This document shows, one piece after another, positions 36,169 through 45,282 of a stretch of 64,000 nucleotides of DNA; the first letter of the stretch is position 1, and each line of letters starts with the position of its first letter. The stretch comes from Paenibacillus xylanexedens. Lineage in GTDB: Bacteria > Bacillota > Bacilli > Paenibacillales > Paenibacillaceae. A model generated the notes under the pieces. It saw nothing but the letters and a program-made list of their open reading frames with translations. It did not search any database and was not told where the DNA came from. The translations under genes were made by a program, and so were the position numbers. The stretch lies in assembly GCF_007676705.1 (NCBI RefSeq), contig NZ_VEBF01000002.1, positions 310,001 to 374,000 of the forward strand, in the 5' to 3' direction.

Positions 36169-37023
36169 TTAGGCATTAAGATCATGTATTCCTGGGCTAT
36201 GCTCATTTGGAAGTTCAGGCATATAAGGAAGTGGATATCCTTGTGGGGGATCGATTACCTGCAGTTCCCCACCATTACGACTTGGCGTTTGACCACTGAA
36301 AATCTCAGCAATGCGTGTATTATCTAAACGGAAATTAAACTGCGCATTGTGGAAGCCCATATCTACATATTTCCGGCATTCGGGATATTTATTAATATCA
36401 TAGTTGGGAATCGGGAATATTTTGCCCCAATTCACACCCAGGGTCTCCAGTGCTTTGGCAAATGCATTTTGATGCGCATTATCACGAACAATCAGGAAAC
36501 CCAGCGTTTCACGGAATGCTTTGTTGGTACTCATTTCATATATTCTTGATTTTTGCAACACACCCGTAGACTCCAACACAATATTATCAAGTAAGTTGCT
36601 TACCAGATTCCCATGATCGTACACATAATTCCCAAGCCATGGATTACCTGCAGCATCAACAGGCAATGAGCTCTGAGCCCCCATGATGTAATGATGCGGG
36701 TTGGCATGTTTAATCGCTTCATCCAATGGAGCACCGTCGACCCCTGCATTTCCCGCGCCCTCTGCACCGGCCCCCGTTAATAACTGATTAATGGTTTGTT
36801 GCACCAGTTCAATATGGCTTAATTCCTCAATAAATACACCACGGATCAGGTCTCTATACTGCGTAGCATTCCCCCGAAAATTACTGCTTTGAAAGAAGAA
36901 TTGCATCATCGTCCGCATTTCACCAAATTGGCCGCCAAGCGTCTCTTGCAATACTTTTGCTGCCGCGGGATCAGGCTTGTCTGGTACGATCATATTGATC
37001 AGATCTTCACGATAAAAAAACAT
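36169..37023 (-). CDS. Manganese catalase
   Basis: A 284-residue dimanganese catalase. Metal ligands: GGQFGEMRTMMQF (Glu), FIEELSHIEL (Glu, His), NIVLESTGV (Glu), RDNAHQNAF (His). It diverges from the catalase at 27842, with a longer Gly/Ala insert (GAGAEGAGNAGVDG) and a Pro-rich end (DPPQGYPLPYMPELPNE). Peroxide removal in the spore or mother cell is inferred. ATG with TGGAGGA. Confidence 0.9.
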   Translation of the reverse strand: MFFYREDLINMIVPDKPDPAAAKVLQETLGGQFGEMRTMMQFFFQSSNFRGNATQYRDLIRGVFIEELSHIELVQQTINQLLTGAGAEGAGNAGVDGAPLDEAIKHANPHHYIMGAQSSLPVDAAGNPWLGNYVYDHGNLVSNLLDNIVLESTGVLQKSRIYEMSTNKAFRETLGFLIVRDNAHQNAFAKALETLGVNWGKIFPIPNYDINKYPECRKYVDMGFHNAQFNFRLDNTRIAEIFSGQTPSRNGGELQVIDPPQGYPLPYMPELPNEHSPGIHDLNA

Positions 37024-37193
37024 GGTTGTCCTCCATTCTGAATTAACTTACTATTCTAGTTTTTACGATCTTCCTGTTATTATGTAATCGCCTGTTTGTC
37101 AAACCTTGGTTAGAACATCTCTATTACAAAAATAAGTTGAACTGTCACCATTTTATCCTTGGGTTATATCCTATAGATAAAGGAGGACTGTTC

Positions 37194-37943
37194 ATGTCGT
37201 TGTTGTTTTCATCTTCTGATATTGAGAATGAGGAGATCCCTCTCGAAGCCTGGAAAAGAGATGCTTACCGTTTATTCTCTTTCAAAATGAGTGAACGGGA
37301 GGCTCGATTCCCCTGTATTCCGGCTACACAGGCCTTTGCCCTGGGTCACCTCCGATACGGCTTTGTTTCTAATTTGGGAGACGAGTCTGCAGAACGTAAT
37401 GTATCAGACATACTCAAGGAATATGGAGATTCCTCTCGTTCATTCGGAGAATACTCTTCATTGATTTTATTTTTTGATAAGGAAAAAGAGATCCGGGATG
37501 TATTGGCCTATGAAAAAGCCTTCTGGGATTTATTAAGCCAGATTAGACACTTGGATAATAAGCCTTGGCCAACAGATATTCCAGAAGATCCGGAGCACCC
37601 CATGTGGGAGTTTTGTTACAATGACGAACGGTATTTTGTCTATTGCGGGACGCCCGCCCACATGTCACGACAAAGTCGCAACTTTCCTTATTTCATGTTA
37701 GCTCTAACACCGCGCTGGGTACTCGATATATGGAACGCACAATCTCAGAAAGCTGCAGCGATTGCACCGAGAATCCGCGCACGCTTGGCTGCCTACGATA
37801 CCATACCGGCACATCCTGAATTAAAGCAATATGGATCACAAGGCAATCTGGAGTATAAACAATATTTTTTGCGCGATGACGATACCGCTCCTTCCAAATG
37901 CCCGTTTCTTCGATCCCTTCAGCAGGACAAAGTAAAGGAATAG
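37194..37943 (+). CDS. YqcI/YcgG-family protein
   Basis: About 249 residues. Matches the YqcI/YcgG family: RDAYRLFSFKMSEREARFPCIPATQAFALGHLRYGF at the start, DLLSQIRHLDNKPWPTDIPEDPEHPMWEFCYNDERYFVYCGTPAHMSRQSRNFPYFML in the middle and CPFLRSLQ at the end. The family includes GntA, a heme-dependent N-hydroxylase; a His or Cys axial ligand cannot be assigned here. Substrate unknown. ATG at 37194 has a strong AAAGGAGGA. Lies between a catalase and a LysE-type exporter. Confidence 0.78.
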   Translation: MSLLFSSSDIENEEIPLEAWKRDAYRLFSFKMSEREARFPCIPATQAFALGHLRYGFVSNLGDESAERNVSDILKEYGDSSRSFGEYSSLILFFDKEKEIRDVLAYEKAFWDLLSQIRHLDNKPWPTDIPEDPEHPMWEFCYNDERYFVYCGTPAHMSRQSRNFPYFMLALTPRWVLDIWNAQSQKAAAIAPRIRARLAAYDTIPAHPELKQYGSQGNLEYKQYFLRDDDTAPSKCPFLRSLQQDKVKE

Positions 37944-38098
37944 CTTAAGTCGATTCTAAAAATACTCTCCTCCGAATAAACTCTATACCACCCATTTATA
38001 GGAGGAGAGCCCTGTGCTCCATACTCGCTACAACTACATAAGCAACTGGACAAGCCCTATCGAAATAAGAATTCATAACAGACGGAAAGGAAATGACA

Positions 38099-38743
38099 AT
38101 GGAAATCTATATTAAGTTCGTCCTGATTGGTCTCGCCATTGCCATGCCAGTGGGAGCAATTACTGTAGAGATGACCAAGCAGGGATTGAGAAATGGGTTT
38201 ATCCATGGATGGGCTGTGGGTCTTGGAGGCATGACAATTGATGCTGGTTTGATCCTGGCGATGTACTTCGGATTTGCTTCCGTCTTATCTCTTCCTTATG
38301 TACAAATTCCACTATGGCTTGCGGGAGCTGGATTTCTGGCCTTTCTGGGATACGATTCGATCCGGAACTCAGATCTGGATATGGCAACATCAGATAATAC
38401 GAACGGAAAAATCAAAAAATCGTTCTGGAGGACATACCGCAATGGCTTATTGGTAGCTGTCTCCCCTGGTAATCTTATTTTTTGGATATCTGTTTTTGGT
38501 GTTGTATTGTCCGATTCATACCAATCTACCGGTAAGCTGAGTTTTATCATTGCAGCATTTGGCGTACTGTGTGGAATTCTCATTCATGACCTGGGTCTGC
38601 TCTCCATTGTATCTGTGACACGAAAAGTAATGAGCAAAAAAATGATACAAGCAGTCTCTGCCATGGCTGGAGTCCTTTTGCTGGGTTTCTCGTTCTACTT
38701 TTTATATAAATTTATATTGGCCCTGTGGCTTCTATTTCAGTAG
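38099..38743 (+). CDS. LysE/RhtB-family exporter
   Basis: A 214-residue membrane protein with six helices and the family start IGLAIAMPVGAITVEMTKQGLRNGFIHG. It is a paralogue of the protein at 33464 (same length and helix pattern). Exports an amino acid or small metabolite. ATG 38099, eight bases after AAAGGA, is preferred to the ATG at 38093. Confidence 0.83.
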   Translation: MEIYIKFVLIGLAIAMPVGAITVEMTKQGLRNGFIHGWAVGLGGMTIDAGLILAMYFGFASVLSLPYVQIPLWLAGAGFLAFLGYDSIRNSDLDMATSDNTNGKIKKSFWRTYRNGLLVAVSPGNLIFWISVFGVVLSDSYQSTGKLSFIIAAFGVLCGILIHDLGLLSIVSVTRKVMSKKMIQAVSAMAGVLLLGFSFYFLYKFILALWLLFQ

Positions 38744-38759
38744 ATTTTTTCGAGAAATT

Positions 38760-38799
38760 AAGGTTGTTCCTTCTGAAAAAGGGACAACCTTTTCTTTGA
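38760..38799 (+). terminator. Terminator after LysE-type gene
   Basis: AAGGTTGTTCC/GGGACAACCTT stem and TTTTCTTT, 17 bp past the stop. Confidence 0.87.
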
Positions 38800-38963
38800 T
38801 TCCTTTCACATACGCTGCTGCAGGTACTTTCCTGGAATATCCAATTTTTTTGTTAATCAGAAATCATTTGACTTTCACAGTGAAGGATGGCAGTTCATTT
38901 AGTCGTGGGGCGTGCTGAATCGTAACTAAAAGGTAGGTAGTAACAGCGGTATGTGTTCTTTTC

Positions 38964-39137
38964 TATTGTGAATTTTTCATATGTTGAAATATTATAGCGG
39001 TGACGAATTAACTTTTAATGCCAACACAGTTATCGTTTATCGTTGTCTCAAAATTAAAGTAGTTTGCTTAAGATGATTTGGACATTTTACGAAATAGTTA
39101 GAATGTTTAGTTATTGTGAATTTTTCATATGTTGAAA
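38964..39137. repeat. 26-bp exact direct repeat, 148 bp apart
   Basis: TATTGTGAATTTTTCATA plus TGTTGAAA is present at 38964-38989 and again at 39112-39137 with no mismatch. The 470-bp gap between the LysE-type gene and the aldo/keto reductase otherwise shows only terminators and no gene. Confidence 0.85.
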
Positions 39138-39152
39138 ATATAAGGTTGATGA

Positions 39153-39181
39153 TAAAAAGAAAGCTGCCTATAGGCAGCTTC
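39153..39181 (-). terminator. Terminator after aldo/keto reductase
   Basis: AAGCTGCC-TATA-GGCAGCTT palindrome followed on the minus strand by TTTCTTTTT. Confidence 0.85.
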
Positions 39182-39214
39182 GCAAAATTAAATCCATTTG
39201 GTAAATGCAAAGAA

Positions 39215-40108
39215 TCAGGTCCGGCCAGTCCAGTCTGGTCCGGCGATTTCTTTCCATCGAGCTCTAATCTCATCATACAGTTCCTGTGGAAGTGTGCCTT
39301 TAGCAATAAGGTCCGCATTTTGCTGCCAGCGATTTGGCTTGGCTGTTCCTACAATCGCGGTGTCTACGCCTTCTGTACTTAGCGTAAACCGCAGTGCTGT
39401 TTCCACCGCTGCCTGAGCATCTTCACCCAGGAAACCATAGTTTAGTTCACTTAAGCGTTTCCAGTAAATGAAGGGGTAAGCCTCTTCCGAAAGTGTTTCA
39501 TACGTCCAGGCCGCATTGGCAATAGGTCTTTTGGCGATTACACCCATGTTTCGCTTTCTCGCCTCAGGCAAAGTCAGTTCAATCGCTTCCTGATCTGCGA
39601 TATTTAGGGACGTCTCCAGACTGTCAAATACTCCGGTCTGAATCGCATATAGCGCATCCGTTGTATCCCCACTGTATCCGATAAATCTGGTTTTCCCTGC
39701 TTCCTTGGCACGCTGGAGCACTTCAATAACTGCTCCTTGTCGAAGTACTTCTTCTGAACAACTATGCAAATGGATAACATCCACATAGTCCGTTTTCAAC
39801 CGTTTCAGGCTACGGTCAATCGTTTGCTCCAGCACTTTGGCATCCCAATCCGGACCTTCGATCCCGGCAGCATGTCCACATTTGGTGAACAAATAGTAGT
39901 CATCACGCCGATGTGACAGCACCTCACCAATTAACTCCTCGCTGTCACCGTAACATTCAGCCGTGTCAATTACGTTTAATCCCGCATCCAAAGCACTATT
40001 CAGCAATGTCTCTACATCCGATTTGGATACATTTTTGCCTATTTCCGCTCCGCCGAATCCAAGTGTACTTACGTTCATGCCCGTGTTTCCGTAAATGCGC
40101 GTTTCCAT
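39215..40108 (-). CDS. Aldo/keto reductase
   Basis: A 297-residue NADPH-dependent oxidoreductase, TIM barrel. The catalytic tetrad is visible: Asp and Tyr in DTAECYGDSEELIG, Lys in LFTKCG, His in VDVIHLHSC. The start TRIYGNTGMNVSTLGFGGAEIG and AIVGTAKPN motifs fit the subfamily that includes YdhF/Tas-like enzymes. ATG with GGAGGAAG. An SDR gene lies 116 bp upstream on the same strand; the two may be co-transcribed. Confidence 0.9.
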   Translation of the reverse strand: METRIYGNTGMNVSTLGFGGAEIGKNVSKSDVETLLNSALDAGLNVIDTAECYGDSEELIGEVLSHRRDDYYLFTKCGHAAGIEGPDWDAKVLEQTIDRSLKRLKTDYVDVIHLHSCSEEVLRQGAVIEVLQRAKEAGKTRFIGYSGDTTDALYAIQTGVFDSLETSLNIADQEAIELTLPEARKRNMGVIAKRPIANAAWTYETLSEEAYPFIYWKRLSELNYGFLGEDAQAAVETALRFTLSTEGVDTAIVGTAKPNRWQQNADLIAKGTLPQELYDEIRARWKEIAGPDWTGRT

Positions 40109-40224
40109 GGTTATCTTCCTCCAAGTTCAGTGAATTGGGTACAGATAAATAGAAATACAGATTAACATCCCTTATGTTATTACCCATGTGTTGGTAATGC
40201 CACCCACTTTTTCAATCCACTCAT

Positions 40225-40998
40225 TTAAAATCCATAGATGGACATTCCACCGTCAACCAATAACGTCTGACCCGTTATGTATCCTGCTGCATCTGATGCC
40301 AGGAATACGACCGGCCCCACCACTTCTTCCAGTTCTCCCACTCGCTGAAGCGGTGTACGACTTACAATCTCCTGCAGATACTGGGGATCATCCAGCAGTT
40401 TTTCGGTCAGAGGTGTTCGGAAATACCATGGTCCTACTGAATTGACACGGATTCCATACTTGCCCCATTCCAGTGCGAGCACTTTGGTCATATGAATTAA
40501 TGCAGCTTTGGTTGCACCATATACAACCCCTGTCCGCAAAGCCGTATGCCCGCCTACCGAGGAGATGTTGATGATCTTCCCAGCCCCACGTTCTTTCATG
40601 TGCTGACCCGCCAACTGGGAAGCAACGAATGCCGACTTCAGATTCGTCTGCATGATCGTCTCCCACTGCTCATCCGTAACTTCAAGTGCTGGTGTCCGGA
40701 TGTTCATTCCCGCGTTATTCACCAGGATGTCCAGGCTGCCCATCTCCGAGATTGCCTCTCGAAACGTCTCTTCCAGTTGTTCTCTTGATGTCACATCCGC
40801 AGTTAGAGCGAGCGCTTTACGCCCTGTTTGTTCATAGATGTAGGCAGCTGTCTCCTCAATTTCTCTCATCGTTCGGGATACAAGTACAACGTCACTGCCT
40901 GACTGGGCAAATCCAATCGCGATTGCTTTTCCGATCCCTCTTCCTGCACCTGTCACCAGTGCTGTCTGTCCATCGAGATGGAATGTAGGTACGTTCAT
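40225..40998 (-). CDS. Short-chain dehydrogenase/reductase
   Basis: About 257 residues, a classical SDR: TGAGRGIG, NNAG, Ser in INISSVGG, YGATK active site and TGQTLLVDGGM. VLVSRTMREIEE after the second strand suggests NADP(H) (basic residue at the specificity position). Length and order match gluconate 5-dehydrogenase-like enzymes, but no sugar gene adjoins. ATG 40998 has AAGGAG eight bases upstream; the in-frame GTG at 41007 overlaps that site. Confidence 0.87.
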   Translation of the reverse strand: MNVPTFHLDGQTALVTGAGRGIGKAIAIGFAQSGSDVVLVSRTMREIEETAAYIYEQTGRKALALTADVTSREQLEETFREAISEMGSLDILVNNAGMNIRTPALEVTDEQWETIMQTNLKSAFVASQLAGQHMKERGAGKIINISSVGGHTALRTGVVYGATKAALIHMTKVLALEWGKYGIRVNSVGPWYFRTPLTEKLLDDPQYLQEIVSRTPLQRVGELEEVVGPVVFLASDAAGYITGQTLLVDGGMSIYGF

Positions 40999-41030
40999 GT
41001 TACTCACTCCTTCTTCAGATTCTTTATTCT

Positions 41031-41258
41031 ATATAAGTTGAACTAAAGATTATTTACACTGACACTGCGATGACAGAATAACCTTCCAATCGCTGTTATC
41101 CCCAGATTTTTTGATTCCCTTTTCCGAAGGGGAAAATCCGGAGATAGCTTATGCTTCCGATGCAGCTTTCTTTCAGAAAGCTTTTAGGCGAACGCTTCAC
41201 TTTTTCAGGTTTTTTCTGTCCTCTCCGTTATCGTGTAAATGATTAGTTCAACTTATAT
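41031..41258. mobile_element. MITE-like element with 16-bp perfect terminal inverted repeats
   Basis: The ends ATATAAGTTGAACTAA (41031-41046) and its exact inverse (41243-41258) bound 228 bp with no coding capacity. An inner inverted pair (ATTTACAC/GTGTAAAT) continues just inside. The middle holds further small hairpins (TTCCCC/GGGGAA, AGCTTTC/GAAAGCT). No target duplication is seen. A 48-bp copy of the left end exists at 17878. Also makes up most of the 305-bp gap between the SDR and GNAT genes. Confidence 0.82.
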
Positions 41259-41303
41259 CGCAATCATGCAAATGCTTATATGTAAGTGAAGCCCCAATCG
41301 GAA

Positions 41304-41792
41304 TCAGGTTACAAAATACTGGCTTGGATTGCCCAGCTCCGGATGGAACTTCTCTCGAAAGCGTCCTCCCGTATATTCCCCTATAATTTTTCGCCAGAAC
41401 GCCTGGGCAATGACATTGTTCCGAACCTGAGTCACTTTCCATCTCCCAGGAAAACGTTTAAACAATTCATATGCTGCCTGAGTGCCCACTCCACTGCGCC
41501 GATATTTTTGCATCACAAAAAATTCAGTCAAATAGTAATCATTATCCTTACTTCCAGGCTCCATTTTCTCCACCAGAGCAAATCCTGCAGGTGCTCCATC
41601 ACTTGTAATCAAAAAAGGGAACTTACGGTCCTCCTCTGTCCAAAAAGCTTCCAGACCGGGATATTCGGGGAAAATACCGTTGCGATCTACATCAATATTT
41701 AGATACTTGGTAAAATCATATAGATAAAATTGCATTAAATGCCGAATCACCTGACTGCGTTCCCGGGGAACCAGTTCTATTTGCATATTCAT
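41304..41792 (-). CDS. GNAT-family N-acetyltransferase
   Basis: About 162 residues, one GNAT domain: FPFLITSDGAPAGFALVEK, YLTEFFVMQKYRRSGVGTQAAYELFKRFPGRWKVTQV (acetyl-CoA loop RRSGVG) and NVIAQAFWRKIIGEY. Acceptor unknown. ATG at 41792 lies after AGAGGAGG; an upstream GTG overlaps the site. Confidence 0.87.
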   Translation of the reverse strand: MNMQIELVPRERSQVIRHLMQFYLYDFTKYLNIDVDRNGIFPEYPGLEAFWTEEDRKFPFLITSDGAPAGFALVEKMEPGSKDNDYYLTEFFVMQKYRRSGVGTQAAYELFKRFPGRWKVTQVRNNVIAQAFWRKIIGEYTGGRFREKFHPELGNPSQYFVT

Positions 41793-41970
41793 CCGGTTCA
41801 CCTCCTCTGTTCTACGTATACTGATTACTTTAAAGGTTTACACGCTGAAGGGCAAGAAAGCGTCCGCTACCTTTTTCCTACTTCAGTGAACAAGCTGTGA
41901 GCATGTAAATTATGGTACACTAGAGCATAGAATATTAATTTCATATGTTTTTCACATGGAGGTGCCGAAC

Positions 41971-43062
41971 TTGACCAACGTGCAAAAAGAGATCGATCGA
42001 CGCAAGCTGGATGACAAGCTACCTTCCATGCCTTGGTTCGTTCAGCAATTTATGGACTATAAGCTGCCTGATCTGTCCCCCTCTACTCTGCTCGAATATA
42101 TAAGAGATTACGAAGCTTTCTTCGGTTGGTTGCGAGCAGAAGGGCTGTCCGAGGCAAGCTCTAATAAAGAAGTTACGTTGTCTGAACTGGAAGTCCTTCG
42201 CATGGATTCAGTTACTGCCTATCGGTTATTTCTCACAACCAAGCGAGAAGGAACCAATTCGAGAGTTACCGTCTCTCGCAAGCTCTCTTCCCTCCGCTCC
42301 CTTTTTCATTACCTGAGCCAGATTGCGGAAGATGAAGATTTCTACCCTCTGCTGAAACGAAATATTATGGCCAAAATTGAGATCAAGCGTACCCATAAAC
42401 CCAAGGACACTGCTGCCAAACTCAAAGGCAAAATTCTGGAGGAAGAGGAACTTCTCGAATTTATCGGATACATCCTTGAAGGTTACGCTGTCGATATGGA
42501 GAAGAACAAGCAGGCGCTGTATTCTCATGAACTCAACAAAGAACGTGATGCCTGTATTGCCAGCCTGATTCTCAATTCAGGTTTACGGGTGTCGGAAGTC
42601 GTGAATCTAAACGTCGATGACCTCGATCTGAATAATAAGCTCTTGTATGTCTATCGCAAAGGTAACAATGATGAAACGTACAAAACACCTGTATATTTCA
42701 GGGAACAGGCCAAGGATGAGCTCGCGACCTATATGAATCTGCGGCAATCACGTTACCGTACGCCCAAGCGGGAGAAGGGTCTGTTCATTGCATTGCGAAA
42801 CGGAGATTCAGAAGGTAGCCGAATGACCAAAAGAGCGATCCAGGCCATGATCATGAAATACGCCAAACGTTTTGGCAAACCTTATCTGACCGTGCATAAA
42901 TTACGCCACTCATTCGCTACTGACTATTATCTGCAAAATGATATCTATAAAACGAAAGAGCAGCTTGGACACGCTTCTACGGAAACGACCGAGATCTATG
43001 CTCACCTTACCGATAAAACGATGTCCGAAGCCATCGAACGTCGTACAGAAGACGGGATGTAA
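41971..43062 (+). CDS. xerS: Tyrosine recombinase XerS
   Basis: A 363-residue single-type Xer recombinase. The long N-terminal domain (LPSMPWFVQQFMDYKLPDLSPSTLLEYIRDYEAFFGWL) and the ILEEEELLEFIGYIL linker follow XerS of streptococci, which resolves chromosome dimers alone at its own site. Catalytic residues: Arg in LNSGLRVSEV, Lys in [25 protein letters not shown] and Tyr in TEIYAHL. TTG start eight bases after GGAGG. A dif-like site begins 131 bp past its stop. Whether this is the only Xer in the genome cannot be told here; the integrase at 16929 is distinct. Confidence 0.9.
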   Translation: MTNVQKEIDRRKLDDKLPSMPWFVQQFMDYKLPDLSPSTLLEYIRDYEAFFGWLRAEGLSEASSNKEVTLSELEVLRMDSVTAYRLFLTTKREGTNSRVTVSRKLSSLRSLFHYLSQIAEDEDFYPLLKRNIMAKIEIKRTHKPKDTAAKLKGKILEEEELLEFIGYILEGYAVDMEKNKQALYSHELNKERDACIASLILNSGLRVSEVVNLNVDDLDLNNKLLYVYRKGNNDETYKTPVYFREQAKDELATYMNLRQSRYRTPKREKGLFIALRNGDSEGSRMTKRAIQAMIMKYAKRFGKPYLTVHKLRHSFATDYYLQNDIYKTKEQLGHASTETTEIYAHLTDKTMSEAIERRTEDGM

Positions 43063-43077
43063 CACGCTGAACGAACG

Positions 43078-43133
43078 AAAAGCAGCAAACCGCATCAAGG
43101 ATTTCGATCCGAGAAAGGTCTGCTGCTTTTTTT
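43078..43133 (+). terminator. Terminator after xerS
   Basis: AAAGCAGCA-ACC pairs with GGT-TGCTGCTTT, then T run. 16 bp past the stop. Confidence 0.83.
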
Positions 43134-43192
43134 ATGGATTCTTAAGGAGATAGAATGATATCTGTCGCCAAAGCAATGCTATAAACAATTTA

Positions 43193-43220
43193 AGTTTACA
43201 TAATATAAATTATGTTTATC
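43193..43220. other. dif-like site 3 (putative Xer recombination site)
   Basis: Left arm AGTTTACATAA, centre TATAAA, right arm TTATGTTTATC; 11+6+11 layout of Xer sites. The left arm equals the XerD-side arm of B. subtilis dif as I recall it, and 15 of the first 17 bases match. The two arms are also near mirror images. It lies between xerS and mobB. A coincidence with an AT-rich promoter is the main alternative. Confidence 0.5.
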
Positions 43221-43249
43221 ATGTTAAGTCTATCATCAACATTAAGTAC

Positions 43250-43783
43250 TTACTTACCCTTGTCCATCTCTAACAAGGATTTAGCTATGTGTTCGGGTTC
43301 ATGAACCGAGAACCACGTTATGTCTCTGCTTACAATGCCCGGCTCCATTACTTGATCTGAAGGTAACCATGAGATCATCCCCACTACCCCTTCAAGGCGG
43401 TCAATTAGGTTCAGGTCTTTTTCTTCTCGAACCATCACGAATTTGGGATAAGAAGCCTCTTTGAATCCTTCAATAATAATCCAATCATACCCGGACAGAT
43501 GGCTTAGCATATCCTCCAGCCTGGTTGCCTGTCGTTCCATAATTGCTGTTCGTTTCTCCGACATGACAACGACCGCCGAGGCCCCTGCCTCCCCAAAACG
43601 ATACGAATCCGTTCCTTCTTGATCCATCTCAAAGTGGTCGTGTCCATCATGCTTAATCGCCGCTACCTTAAGTCCCATAGAGGAAAAATGCCCGATTATC
43701 GCGGCAGTCATGGTCGTTTTGCCTGTGTTCTTGTAACCAACAATCTGTATAATATGTGGTTTTGTTTCACTCCATATACTCAT
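43250..43783 (-). CDS. mobB: Molybdopterin-guanine dinucleotide biosynthesis protein MobB
   Basis: A 177-residue GTPase-like protein that assists MobA in adding GMP to molybdopterin. The Walker A motif IVGYKNTGKTTMTAAII is at the start, followed by the KHDGHD motif (IKHDGHDHFEMDQEGTDSYRFGEAGA) typical of MobB. WIIIEGFKEASYPK also fits. Seven bases separate it from the moeA stop. No mobA, moaA or moaE in the window. Confidence 0.93.
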   Translation of the reverse strand: MSIWSETKPHIIQIVGYKNTGKTTMTAAIIGHFSSMGLKVAAIKHDGHDHFEMDQEGTDSYRFGEAGASAVVVMSEKRTAIMERQATRLEDMLSHLSGYDWIIIEGFKEASYPKFVMVREEKDLNLIDRLEGVVGMISWLPSDQVMEPGIVSRDITWFSVHEPEHIAKSLLEMDKGK

Positions 43784-43790
43784 CTATCAA

Positions 43791-45086
43791 CTACCTCACA
43801 TGACCCGAGGGCAGTTTGAGGATTCGCACTTGTTCACCTGCAGGAATACCTTTTTTCTCAGGTGGAATAACAATCAGACAATCACTGTCCTTAATGGTAA
43901 TCATCACGCTCGATTCATCTACACGGGCAGCAGCGGGTATCGCGTACACCATGCCGTTGCGGATTGTAGTGCGTCCACGTACGAATCGTGTAAAATTGTT
44001 TACTTTGGTGTAGCCTTCTTCCAAAATCGCAGTCCATTCTTCCAAATAAGGATGGGCATCCGCTTGCATGGAACGAATAGTAGGACGAACAAATAGACCA
44101 AAACCCACAAAACAAGCACCCGGATTACCCGAAAGCGCAAAAAGCAATTTGTCTTTGTACACAGCTGCTGTGGTTACACTGCCTGGTCGCATCGTCACTT
44201 TGTTAAACAACATCTCCACATGTTCTTCCAGAACAAGTTCCCCCATAATATCATAATCCCCGACGGATACACCGCCTGTGGTCACTACGATATCATTATC
44301 TTGAATGGCTTCTTCCAGTTTGGCCCTGGCTGTATTCACATCGTCTGCAATGGAACCGTACATCACCGGCTCTCCTCCCGCTTCTACGACCAATGAACGC
44401 AGCATGTAACTATTGCTGTTTCGAATCCGACCTGGTTGCAGGGGCTCGTCTACATCAAGCAATTCCGTGCCTGTTGCGAATATCGCTACCTTAGGACGTT
44501 GAAATACGGGGACTTCTGCAATGCCAAAAGTAGCCAACACCGACTGCTCTCCCGCTCTGATGATCGTTCCTGCTTCAAGCAGTTGCTGACCCTCCTGAAC
44601 TTCCAGTCCAATGGGTGTAATATTAGCACCAGACATTATCTGGCGTTTCAATGCAATCCACTGTTCTCCGTTCTCTTCTTTGCTCTCGGTCATCTCCATC
44701 ATGACCACCGCATCCGCACCTTCTGGAACCTGTGCACCCGTCATGATGCGAGCAGTCGTACCTGATACAATGGTGTGGTCCGAGGTATATCCACAGGGAA
44801 TTTCATCAATTACACGAAACCAGATTTGTTGCTCACTTGATGCATCTGTAGTATCTGTACTTATAATCGCAAAGCCATCCATGCCCGATCTCCGGAAGAA
44901 CGGATACGGGTGAGGTGCCTGAATAGTCTCCGCAAGTGTACGTCCATGGGCAGATTCAAGGCGAACTTTCTCTATGGGACCCGAAGTCACGCGTGCAGCT
45001 ATTTTGGCTTGGGCATCCGGTACCTGTACAGCTGTACGATTGAACTTGGCAGTTGTCATATCATGTGAATGTGAGTTCAGTTTCAA
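43791..45086 (-). CDS. moeA: Molybdopterin molybdenumtransferase MoeA
   Basis: Inserts molybdenum into adenylylated molybdopterin. The 431 residues follow the family order: PYPFFRRSGMDGFAI, RIMTGAQVPEGADAVVMMEMTE, PKVAIFATGTELL, RNSNSYML, VTTGGVSVGDYDIM and LFALSGNPGACFVGF. The TTG start at 45086 has AGGAGG 11 bases upstream. First gene of moeA-mobB, so active molybdoenzymes are expected elsewhere on the chromosome. Confidence 0.93.
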   Translation of the reverse strand: MKLNSHSHDMTTAKFNRTAVQVPDAQAKIAARVTSGPIEKVRLESAHGRTLAETIQAPHPYPFFRRSGMDGFAIISTDTTDASSEQQIWFRVIDEIPCGYTSDHTIVSGTTARIMTGAQVPEGADAVVMMEMTESKEENGEQWIALKRQIMSGANITPIGLEVQEGQQLLEAGTIIRAGEQSVLATFGIAEVPVFQRPKVAIFATGTELLDVDEPLQPGRIRNSNSYMLRSLVVEAGGEPVMYGSIADDVNTARAKLEEAIQDNDIVVTTGGVSVGDYDIMGELVLEEHVEMLFNKVTMRPGSVTTAAVYKDKLLFALSGNPGACFVGFGLFVRPTIRSMQADAHPYLEEWTAILEEGYTKVNNFTRFVRGRTTIRNGMVYAIPAAARVDESSVMITIKDSDCLIVIPPEKKGIPAGEQVRILKLPSGHVR

Positions 45087-45282
45087 AAGTGTTCTTACCT
45101 CCTAGGGACATCTTATCGTTTAAGAAAGTGTAGCCCGAAAGCTGCTCGATGACAAGTACATCGCTCACTGACTCCTGTCACAAGATTTTAATTCTTACGG
45201 ATGCAGCAGTTCAAAGGCCTACATCCAACATGAAAGCCAGCGCATTTGCTCATAATATCATTGATACAAGGAGGCGAGAACC

